DNA from: Physcia stellaris | Lineage: Eukaryota; Ascomycota; Lecanoromycetes; Caliciales; Physciaceae | DNA: 64,000 nucleotides | Assembly: GCA_018902385.1 (NCBI GenBank) | Contig: JABSSW010000008.1 | Span: forward strand, 868,001 to 932,000 | Direction of reading: 5' to 3' | Shown here: positions 22,239 to 31,112 of the stretch, piece by piece | How the letters are laid out: each line of letters starts with the position of its first letter | Numbering within the stretch: position 1 is the first letter of the stretch | The notes under the pieces: model-generated | What the model saw: only the letters and a program-made list of their open reading frames with translations | Databases searched by the model: none | Told to the model about the DNA's origin: nothing | Translations under genes and position numbers: made by a program

Positions 22239-22419
22239 AAGCAGCAGCAGGCGCAGCAGGAGCAGGCGCAATAACAACACCACCAGCAGCCTGGTCCCTA
22301 GCCCGGGCATTGATCTTCAGCGCGGACCAGCGGCTCCAAGTCATGAGCAACCAGTAGAGGGCGATGAAGAAGAGGAGGAGGAGCGCCATTACGAGGAAGA
22401 TTGCTGCTGTTCGTTTCAT
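22237..22419 (-). CDS. Small single-pass membrane protein (60 aa)
   Basis: A 60-residue frame with a clear membrane anchor at the N-terminus (MKRTAAIFLVMALLLLFFIA, then LYWLLMTWSRW), a short polar part (ALKINARARDQAAG) and an Ala/Pro tail (APAPAAPAAA). The regular hydrophobic segment with a preceding Lys-Arg pair is unlikely by chance. The minus-strand leader upstream (22420-22760) is strongly pyrimidine-rich, as is common in fungal promoters. No family name can be given. The C-terminal Ala/Pro run may vary because of the neighbouring GCA/GCT repeats. Confidence 0.5.
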   Translation of the reverse strand: MKRTAAIFLVMALLLLFFIALYWLLMTWSRWSALKINARARDQAAGGVVIAPAPAAPAAA

Positions 22420-23193
22420 TTTTCGTTTTTTTTTTGTTTTGGTTTTTTGGGAGGGGGTTTGAGGAGGGAGGGTTGAGATGGGGGCTAGAAAGTTGAGGGT
22501 AGGAGTTTGGAGATGGGGGAAGGTGGAGGGTGAGGGTGGGATTGAGACTTGGAGAGACTGCAGGATAGGAATAGGTTAGCGAGGGAGTAAAGTTGAGGGG
22601 GAGAAACGGGAGCGGAGGAGGCGGGACAGAGGAGGGTTTGAGAGGGGCGGACTTACTGATTATTATTATTGTTGTTGCGAAAGTTGATGGCGATGGGTGG
22701 ATATGGGCGCGTTGGAATGATGTTCGATCCTGAGGAGAGGTAGGATGATACCAGGAGCTAGAGCTAGAGAGAAGTGAAGCGTCAGTTCCTGAGCCGGGGA
22801 GTTGGATCAATTTTCAGTTTGAGGAGTATTAATTCCTGGGCTTCCTAACGAGGTGTTGAGGAGGGAATAGCTCAAAAAAGGGGAAATAAGGGGGTTTCTA
22901 GAATATTGTGGTACACTGCCATGGATTGAACAAATGCTGATGCCTTTGTGTAGAAGTGGAGGAGAGAGCTGTGTCTGGAAAATAATCATGTTACAAGAGA
23001 TAGCTCGGCATGGAAACCTCATACAGAATCTGACGCTCTTCAAACTTGAAGTAAGATGCATAGAGATGTAGGACTTACCGAAGATGCAGAGTAGCTTTGG
23101 CCTTGATATGGATAGTAGAGATATATGATCGATTTGCAATGTTTACATTGCTGAAGTGGAAAGATTTGTTGTTATGGTGATCTGAAGCTTCAT
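22420..23193. other. Intergenic, purine-rich on the plus strand
   Basis: 22425-22760 is G/A/T-rich with many GGGG and GAGG blocks on the plus strand. Seen from the minus-strand gene at 22237-22419 it is a C/T-rich leader. The rest (22760-23193) holds the 3' flank of TRM732 and no recognisable gene. Confidence 0.5.
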
Positions 23194-26100
23194 TCATTTC
23201 ACCTGTGTTGACGCCGTCAAGTCCAGCCTCGCATGCCCCTCCACCGCCCCAAGAACCTCAACGATCTCAGCTATCAAGAGATCATGAAGCTGGTTCTTTG
23301 TCCCTTTTTCCACAATATCCCTGAGAAGCTCTTCGCATTTATGCACCTCGATTCCGTGAGATATCAACACTTTAGCCGCGAGTACTACTCTCATAACAAG
23401 TGTAAACACCTCTGGCTTTGAGGTCCAGCCAAAGGGCCCATCTTCTTCGTTCGCAATGTTAGTAGCCACTATGACAAGGCCTTCTGTGGTCCACACAGAT
23501 AGCTTGGATATCAGTAGCTGAGTTATCCCGTCAGATTTCAGTTCCGAGAGCATATCAGCCCAACGTCGGGCTTCCTCAACCTCGTCAATGTATAGATTCT
23601 GCTTCTCCTCTACAAACAGCGCCGTGTCAGGTTTTCTTGCTTCTTGGAGCAGTGTAGAGAGAGGGGTAATAGAACATGAACCTGCCGCAGTAGCACTGTC
23701 GGACTGTGTTCTTTGGGAGGCGGGAACGCCCATCAGACGTAAAACAGCCTCATTCCATAAACCATCCACATGCGCGTAATGATCTTTAATGAACTGCATC
23801 AACCTTGGTCGTACAGCGGGAGGTGAAAATGGGAAATGTCGCTTGGTCTCGGCTTCTTCAGTAGACGATGATCTTGAAATTATCCGAGAAGCAATCTTTG
23901 CTGCCAAGTCTCGAACGTCTTCGTCATCAGCCACTAATGCGTCCCACAAAGCCAGGTATATTCCGAGTAGCGCTGCCGATGTTGCATCCCGTGACGAATA
24001 TTTCCAAATTGATCCGAAGAAGCCTTCAATGGAGTGGATAGCAGCAAAACGTGTCGACAGCTCCTGCCTGATTTTAGCAACGCTTGCCAGTTTTGTCTGC
24101 CAGGTATATTTACTTACAGTATGAGCATCTCCAGCAAGCACAAGCATCTGGATCCAAGCGGCCACGTTCTTGTGCAGCATTATATTTTTTGCATCGTTGG
24201 CCCAGGCTGTTCCAATGAGTCTACCATGGGAGCGTAACGCTTCGTCTGCTTGATAAGGACTATCAAGTGGGATCTTCTGAACACTTTGTGAGAATCTTTT
24301 GGAGGCCATATCATCGAGAAGATCCGATGAGAGACCACCTCCGCATGCAATTTTGATCAAGTCTGCACACCGTTCTAGAGCAGCCGACTGAAGAGCCAAC
24401 ACTGGATTCAAGCTTGGTTTGGCAGGCGAATCTTTGATGTTCGTATTTTGGCCTACATTGGATATGAACTGCTGAAGAGATTCAAGGGATAAGGCTGGTT
24501 CAGGAGCCGGTCGACCGAGAGGTTGGTCAATATCTGTACCTAGCCATTCATTGAATATATGCTTTTGTAAAATTAGCCCGAAGTATCTTGCAAATCGACC
24601 TGTCAGAAAGTTTAAAAGCGTCAGTAAATTGCGACTATGGATTGTGTGTACTAAGTGTCGGACTTACTTTTGCGTTGAATAAGCGTTTCCAAAATGTCAT
24701 TGAGTATGTCGAGATGAGCAGCCGCCGTGATGGGGCAACGGTTTGTGACAAGGAGCATGTCCATGGACACTTTGAATTTTGCTAAAGAGAATTTTCCCTC
24801 ATTTTCATCACTTTGAAACATGACCAGTAGGCGTAGATCCGACCCAGCATCTTCTTTGTGATCAAGGGGCCTTAACGTTTTCAATCGAACCACCAGTTGA
24901 CGTACGCATAGAAGTCTTCCATGGAGGGTGTTCTGTGACTGCCAATCAGGCTGCAATAGTCTGATTATCATGTGCGGGATCTCCTCATCTCTCACAACAA
25001 TTGCCAAAGTGCTAGCAGCCTTTTCTCGTATGGGCCACGCTGGGCTACACATGTGGTGATGAATTAGGTCTAGTATTTCGTGTTCATATTCGTTTGGTAC
25101 GCCCGATCTAGCCACAATCTCCAAGGCAGGAAATACGCGCTGCGCAGTGGTGGTAAACGATGAAACTCCTTCGATGGCGGCTGGCGTTTCCCTACGACTA
25201 TCAATATCATCCGCTCGCAATAGCCTAAGGATGAGAATAGGTAGATTGGAGAAGCGTTCGTAGGCTGCTGCTGACAGTCGCCGATGAGTGCTGGGCGTTT
25301 TTGAAGAATGGATATCCGAGCCGCCATTCAAACGACGAATTAGTGAGTTAAATAGCATCAGACCTGAGTTCCTGATGGCCCAGCTGGAAAGAGTCGTCAG
25401 CCATACCTACACTTAAAGAACGGATTACTTACACCTTGCTATCGAGACATGACGCCGCCATATCTAAGCTATCAGCTATATGTGGCTCTGTACTCGGGCC
25501 AAACCTGGAATCGGCAAAGATATCCTTCAAAGAGTTCAGGGCATGCACCTGGGGTAAATGAAGGTCGCCGACATCCGGCGCATCTTCGACTGGCATGTCT
25601 GCAATAGCTTGTAGATCAAGCACAGCATTGTCGAAGAACTTATCTCCAACGTGTGCGGCCAAGACTCCGGTGATCATAGCAGGAAGACCCGCCGACCTTC
25701 GGGTGAGTGCAGATGCGTTTTGTTGTATGCACGACAATGTGTCCTACAAGATACTTGGTCAGTCATCAATAGGTATAGGAGCAAAGTGCTACTGACCTTG
25801 TACCATTTGTCTGGGAGCTGATTCGTTTCAGAGTCTTCACCTTGCACACATTTAACGCAGCAAAGAGCGAATGTCCGAGAGACTGTGGAAAATGCTCCTC
25901 GGTGTCTGAGCTCAGCTAATTGGGTGAAAGAGAGCTGACCGATCTCTTGAAAATCATCTTTTCTAAGTCCCCGGTGATTCTTCGATATGTCAAAGCCGGA
26001 TTGCATTAGTGCGTGGAGAAGTAGACTATTATTGTTTACCGATTTGAAGGTTGAACGATAGAAGTGTAGACTGTAGGCTTACCTTGACTCTTTTAGCGCT

Positions 26101-28635
26101 CGCCAAGCGAACGAGAGAGTATCCTTTGTTCCGAGCTCTAAATCATCCTCATCGTCCTGGAAGCTACATTGATGTCCTTCTGGCGAGTCTATGCACAGAG
26201 TGCTCTTAACAGCCTCCCAAACTCCATTGCAGGAAAGTAACGCCGATCTCTTCAGCTTCTCCCAGGTGCCAGCTGGTGCTTGGGTAGATGCTTTGAGATA
26301 GAATTGTGTTTGACAAATTATGTACCTGGACGACGGTTAGTGCGTGTATTTATCTCGTTCTTGTAGGGATGCTAGACCTCAGAGCAATGAGGTGGCCGTG
26401 GAGAGGCCTGGTGGCAACAGCTAGGCGCAAATCCGATAATGCAATTCTCACATCCATCTCAAGGTCTGAACAAATGTTTTCAAGCATAAACGTCTGGCTT
26501 GGGCGCCATTCGTCATGTAAGGTACAAAATTGCCAGAAAAGGCTATGGAGTCTTGCCACGCCATCTGCATGATCTGCTCGACCAGTAGTACGTAACGTAT
26601 GGTGAGCGCGAAGAAGAATCTGGGGTAACTGGAGATGGTTCTTCTCGTCTTGAGATTGAATTGCAGTGGGGATTGCTTCTTGAGCGGCATCACCTTCATG
26701 TATCTTGAAACAGGGCTTCCAGGATCCCTCCAGGATCGTTAGCAACGATGACTCGGCAATACCACGTACGTCATCAAAAGGATCCATTATCAAGTCAAAG
26801 AGCGGCCTCATGATAGACCGGATATACGAATGATATCCTGGCCATTTGATGGCTTTGTCGAACAGCAATAGTCCTGGAGATGCTCTAGCATACCTTGATG
26901 AAGCGCATTGAAGACTGGAACTCAAAATGTGTAATGCTGTTATATGACGTTGATACGAAGCTGTGGGCAGTAGCTCGTTGGCTAAAAATTGCATGTAGAG
27001 CCTCAAGAAGTTTAAGTGACGCTCATGAACTTCCTTCTTTACTCTCGATCTGTGTTCAATCAGTCCTGATTGATCAATGTCTAGGCTCGAGTGTTCCGTC
27101 GTTCCGTCATGACTCAAGGCGTTTTTACATGAGTTTGTATTGTCTTCCGAAGACCAGGTGGCTCTCAAAACCCGACAAACTAGCTCTTTTGCTAAAGCAA
27201 TAAAACTGTTGCGAGATTTCGGATCTACTTCCAGGTGCAGATGGCAAATCGATGATGCTAGACATGAAAGAACTTCGGATGACAGAGGCGCTACAGTCGA
27301 CGAAGAATGAAGGATGGCAGATAAGGCTCGAATACGAACATTGGGAGACCGATGAACAAGTAAAGTGAACGCCATTGAGTGTTCATCGCTAACAAGGTCC
27401 AACCTTTTCAGGGAGTCTTGTATGTTTGTCATCAGCGGAACCATCAAAATTACAATTAGACGGCATAGTAAATTTTGGACGCTTACCAGAAATAGCGGAA
27501 CATTTCAATTTTGCAACAATGCCAATTGTCATTAACTTTAAGACGATGTCCGAATCAGTGATCTCGTTTGGTCGGCCGCCACTAACACTAGCCGTTGGTA
27601 GCGTTTGAAGGAACTTTATAGTAGCCTCATCACCGATGCTCAAAAGCTCAGGCAGAACATGGTTGCCTATCGTTTCGAGAAGCTCAGGTTGCGCTCGTAG
27701 AAGTGCCTGAAGAGGTTCGAACCACAAAGGCATCTCCCTCTCCGAGGTGGTATGGCCCCTTTGATGTGAGCTTGAAAGCGCCTTGATAAAGATTGCAATG
27801 AGCCGGCCAGCAGCTGCAGCAACATCAGGATAGCAAATCCAGGCGAAGATGGCGGAGAGGAACAATTTTTCAGGACTTCTCTGGCTGGATCCGGATATAG
27901 TTCTGAGTGTAGAAGTTGTAGATGCTGATAGAAAATCTCCTGAATCTGCGCCCGCCTGCACTTTCGTCTGAGCGGCTATTTCGCGAAGAAGATCAAGAGG
28001 ATCGATCAAAGATTTAGTCAGGAAGTATTCCAGCACTTGGAACGCGGGCTTCACAGACGACATTTCGATTTTATCTATAATCATGGCCACAGTTCTACAC
28101 GTGACGTACTCCTTCTGAGCAGATTTGATCTCTCCATTTGGATTCTTCTCTAGTAAGCCAATGAGAGATAAAAATAGCTGCCTCATTGGTTTTGGCTTAT
28201 TATTTTCCGACCTTCGAAGAAATAGATCGAAGAGGCGTTTCCAGGAGTCAAAATCAAAGCAGATAGACAGAAGACTGGGTTTTGATGAGGTAGAAGCTCT
28301 ATCGAGGAAACCACTCAATGCATTCATGGCTGCTGCACCATGGCTGAAAGAAATACTAGGAGAATTTGCTGTCATTTCCAGCCGTGAGAAGAGTGTAAGA
28401 ATATCGCTTCACCAAAGTAAGCTATTGCATTCTGTCAAAGTTATTTCGAGCCATACTGTTCTTGATCTGTGGAGAGACCGGAGTCGCCTTTTGGGATGAG
28501 AGTTGGAAACTTCTTGCTTAGATCTCTCAAAGTGTTCTCCGGGATGAGCTCGTTGTCTCCGACATCGCTCTTGATAGCATTGATGTTGTTGGCATTGACA
28601 TGGTTGGCCATTAGGACCTCGTTGTTGGAGTCCAT
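23194..28635 (-). CDS. TRM732: TRM732/THADA family protein (DUF2428), tRNA 2'-O-methylation cofactor
   Basis: Large HEAT-repeat partner of the Trm7 methyltransferase, needed in yeast for 2'-O-methylation of tRNA position 32. Eight exons: 28457-28635, 27487-28406, 26378-27416, 26083-26325, 25797-26025, 25433-25743, 24668-25383 and 23194-24599. Seven introns of 49-70 bp give exactly 1681 codons (1680 residues), a strong check on the model. DUF2428 hallmarks are in exons 5-7: DTLSCIQQNASALTRRSAGL near residues 872-891, then KVWAIRNSGLMLFNSLIRRL near 973-992. Exon 8 starts with RFARYFGLILQKHIFNEWLG. The flanks are helical repeats typical of the family. It is divergent from TIM23 with 282 bp between the starts. 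No defects seen. Symbol follows the yeast member. Confidence 0.9.
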
Positions 28636-28917
28636 TCCACGAACGTCCAGTATGAGGATTTATCAGCATAGTGTTGATTCTCTAATTTGGGACTCTTAGC
28701 AATCAGTGTTCAAATCGATAATGGGCACAAGGAAATCACGAGATATTTAGTGTTGATACTTTAGAGGTTGAGCCGTTGAGGATCTCACACTGACGTGGGT
28801 GAATTTAGCCGTGGAAAGTTTAACCGCCCGTTTTAGCGTAGTATTTCTTTGCCATTCGCAAAGCCAGTGGTCTCCTTCTTGGATGCCCTCTTTTCGAGTC
28901 CGTATCCTACATTCACA
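28636..28917. promoter_or_regulatory. Divergent promoter of TRM732 and TIM23
   Basis: The start codons of two divergently transcribed genes lie 282 bp apart, so this stretch must hold both promoters. No specific element was recognised. Confidence 0.5.
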
Positions 28918-29663
28918 ATGTCTCTTTTGGGCACTCTCACTGGCAAAAAGAGCTCTTCCTCTTCCCCTCCCACGCCCTCAAGAAGCAACGAAACCCTTCA
29001 CGATCCAGCTGCGACTTCCACATTCCAACCCACAGCCTTCAACCCAGCAACTCCTGCCCCAGACGTCCACGACTTCCTTGGAGCTGGCTCTCTCCCCGAT
29101 CCCTCACAACTTCATCCCCTCGCAGGCCTCAATCAGGACACCCTCGACTACCTCTCCCTCGAAGAGTCAACTCTCTCAGACCTCCCAGGCGGGCGCTCCG
29201 CAATCCCCTCGCGAGGGTGGAGCGATGATCTTCAATACGGCACAGGCGTCACCTACCTCTCGGCGCTGTCACTAGGAGGAGCATATGGAGCAGTAGAAGG
29301 GTTCAGGAAACTACCGCCCGGAAGCCCCCCCAAGCTGCGATTGAACAGTGTGCTGAACAATATCACACGGAGGGGGCCGTTCCTGGGGAACTCGGCGGGA
29401 GTGATTGCGATGGTCTACAATATCATTAACTCAACTATTGGATATGCGAGAGGCCGGCATGACGCGACGAATAGCGTGGTTTCCGGGGCTCTGAGTGGGA
29501 TGCTGTTTAAGAGTACAAGAGGGATTAGGCCAATGATGATATCTGGAGGGCTAGTTGCGAGCGCTGCAGGGGCATGGGCTGTGAGTAAAATCTGATGTTG
29601 TAGACTTCTGAGATAGAGGCTGACATAACGACGCTGCAGGTGACAAGGAAAATGCTGTTCTAA
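28918..29663 (+). CDS. TIM23: TIM23, channel subunit of the mitochondrial inner membrane translocase
   Basis: Core channel of the TIM23 presequence translocase. Exon 1 is 28918-29580, the intron 29581-29639 (GTGAGT, CTGCAG), and exon 2 codes only VTRKMLF before the stop; 228 residues in all. Residues 1-105 form the Ser/Pro-rich intermembrane-space domain (GLNQDTLDYLSLEESTLSDL is conserved). Four membrane segments follow: about 108-128 (TYLSALSLGGAYGAVEGF), 155-175 (GPFLGNSAGVIAMVYNIINS), 188-205 (NSVVSGALSGMLFKSTRGIR) and 208-225. The Gly-rich segments and the RGRHDATNSVVSG loop fit the Tim17/Tim22/Tim23 family. The start at 28918 gives the usual N-terminus; an upstream in-frame ATG (28849) lies in the leader. 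Confidence 0.93.
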
Positions 29664-30435
29664 TGGTCGGGTCTTTGGCCTCTGTTGCTGTCTGCATAGA
29701 GACGATGATACGTTGGCCATTGTGCACCCTTGCACGATCCTTCATCTCCGTACGACGATCATCTATACGATGTTCTGAGCTTTGATACTTAGCGTGTACT
29801 GCATCTATGGAAGCATCATGGAGTTTTTTGTTATGGCTTGGTACTTAATTATGATCTCTTCCCTCTACTTCTGATCCCTACCAGGGGTTTTGTATTTATT
29901 TGAAGCTGTCTAGACTGTGATGGTTACATAATTGCAGGTGTCGCCCTTTCTCTCTGTCCATTTAGGCTGCAGGTTATTACAGCGAAGCTGTCCATGGGAA
30001 GTTATGTTCAGCAGAACTAATCAATCGATGTTGGACAAAGCAAAGCGCTGAGATGGATCCTGGGACCGCAGGAAAGGTGACGCGATCGCACTCTCCAAAT
30101 GAGGCATCGACGACATCGTAAGATCAAAACAGGAAGTCTGGCCGCTAGGTAAGCCGCAGAGTGCGGTTTCCTAGACTCGAAATCTGAGCGTAGTTCGATT
30201 CACATTAGGTGCCCCTTGTTTAAACATAGTAAATCACCTTTACCTGACAAGCGATGTGAAGACTACTTTGACACATTCGAATATCAAATTACGCACTTTA
30301 TCTCTCACTAAAAGAAGAGTCATAACTTCTTGAAAACCGAAGAAACACTGACATCCTCACGTGTGACTTCATTGTCAATTTACTCCTCTTGAGTTCAGCA
30401 CTCTGAGATTTCAAGTTCGAGCAAAGACCCCTAGC
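29664..30435. other. Intergenic, TIM23 3' flank and promoter of the interrupted gene
   Basis: No gene or repeat recognised. The right end is the leader of the host gene starting at 30436. Confidence 0.5.
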
Positions 30436-30452
30436 ATGGCAGATCTACAAGA

Positions 30453-30457
30453 GCTGT
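30453..30457. repeat. Target site duplication (left), GCTGT
   Basis: GCTGT directly before the TG of the TRIM LTR at 30458. The same five bases follow the CA end of the copia 3' LTR. Confidence 0.8.
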
Positions 30458-30543
30458 TGTCAGACCACAATCACCCTCATATACCACCATACGCTACTCA
30501 CTACTGTGGGGCCTCACTTTTGGTGCAGTGGTACAGTCTTACA
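30458..30543 (+). repeat. TRIM left LTR
   Basis: 86 bp, TGTCAGACC to GTCTTACA; contains an A-box-like TGGTGCAGTGG at 30521-30531. Confidence 0.8.
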
Positions 30544-30607
30544 GTTATGAGCCCGGATTTCGCTTAAAAGTTAGCGCACAAAGCACGAACGTCGCAAGTT
30601 CGAATCC
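30521..30607 (+). promoter_or_regulatory. tRNA-type A and B boxes in the TRIM
   Basis: TGGTGCAGTGG at 30521-30531 fits the A-box consensus TRGYNNARNGG at every position. AGTTCGAATCC at 30597-30607 fits the B box GGTTCGANTCC at ten of eleven. They lie 65 bp apart on the same strand, within the range tolerated by RNA polymerase III promoters. The A box is inside the LTR, the B box in the internal part. Whether they act is unknown; a TTTT just before the A box is awkward for a polymerase III transcript starting there. Confidence 0.4.
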
Positions 30608-30836
30608 TACACGACGCATCGCAAAAAGTCAAAAATAATACAACGAAACGAGTATCAATACTAGTCAAATGATTTGATTGACTAAGCACGACTTCGTATC
30701 GAGCGCCGTCCGCACATAGCGACATAGTTCATACAAGCGAAAAAGACTTATCATTAATACTTCGTTACAAGTACATTTCATCACGCTATATTCGATACAT
30801 CTTAGTTCATCGAAGCTTAACTAAGCTGAAAGGGTG

Positions 30837-30922
30837 TGTCAGACCACAATTACCCTCATATACCATCATACGCTACTCACTACTGTGGGGCCTCACTTTT
30901 GGTGCAGTGGTACAGTCTTACA
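30837..30922 (+). repeat. TRIM right LTR
   Basis: 86 bp direct repeat of 30458-30543 with about two C/T differences. Confidence 0.8.
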
Positions 30923-30968
30923 CGGGCTCACTACTGTGAGGCCTCACTTTTGGTGCAGTGGTTAGTCT
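30923..30968 (+). repeat. Partial third copy of the TRIM LTR
   Basis: 46 bp between the TRIM and the copia LTR. From about 30927 it repeats the second half of the TRIM LTR (CTCACTACTGTG, GGCCTCACTTTTGGTGCAGT) with a few changes and ends just before the TG of the copia LTR. It marks the junction of the two elements. Confidence 0.65.
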
Positions 30969-31112
30969 TGTAGAACTAGGTGGCCAATCAGGGGCCGCCA
31001 AGAGCTTAGTCATTAGTACGCACTCCAATGACATTAGATGCTAGAAACCATGTAAATTAGCACTCGATAGAACAACATGCAATCAATGACTTACCTATCC
31101 AGAAGTCTTACA
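30969..31112 (+). repeat. Copia 5' LTR
   Basis: 144 bp, TG to CA; direct repeat of 35981-36125 with about ten differences. Confidence 0.85.

Larger units (their letters stand above)
30458..30922 (+). mobile_element. TRIM-like miniature LTR element, non-coding
   Basis: A 465 bp element with two direct LTRs of 86 bp (30458-30543 and 30837-30922) that start TGT, end ACA and differ by about two bases. Between them are 293 bp without coding capacity. The first LTR is followed at once by GTTATGAGCCCGG, complementary to the anticodon region of initiator tRNA-Met (GGGCTCATAAC), the half-tRNA primer known from copia-type elements. A purine-rich tract (AAGCTGAAAGGGTG) precedes the second LTR. It shares the LTR end GTCTTACA, primer site and purine tract style with the copia element next to it, so that element or a relative may have mobilised it. 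The LTR similarity suggests a recent insertion. Confidence 0.75.

Noticed and set aside
21844-22476. 210-codon plus-strand frame
   Set aside because: Built from the C/T tract and from the complement of the small membrane gene; repetitive, no domain.
22298-22810. 170-codon minus-strand Pro/Ser/Leu-rich frame
   Set aside because: Low-complexity translation of the purine/pyrimidine tract; no stable composition or motif, and it overlaps the better supported small membrane gene in another frame.
1-30000. Biosynthetic or resistance gene cluster
   Set aside because: Neighbouring genes belong to unrelated housekeeping pathways; no synthase, transporter or regulator set is present.
30510-30612. Possible tRNA gene or SINE at the A/B boxes
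   Set aside because: No cloverleaf with a proper anticodon or T-arm could be drawn, and the sequence is explained by the TRIM LTR and primer site. The boxes themselves are reported.
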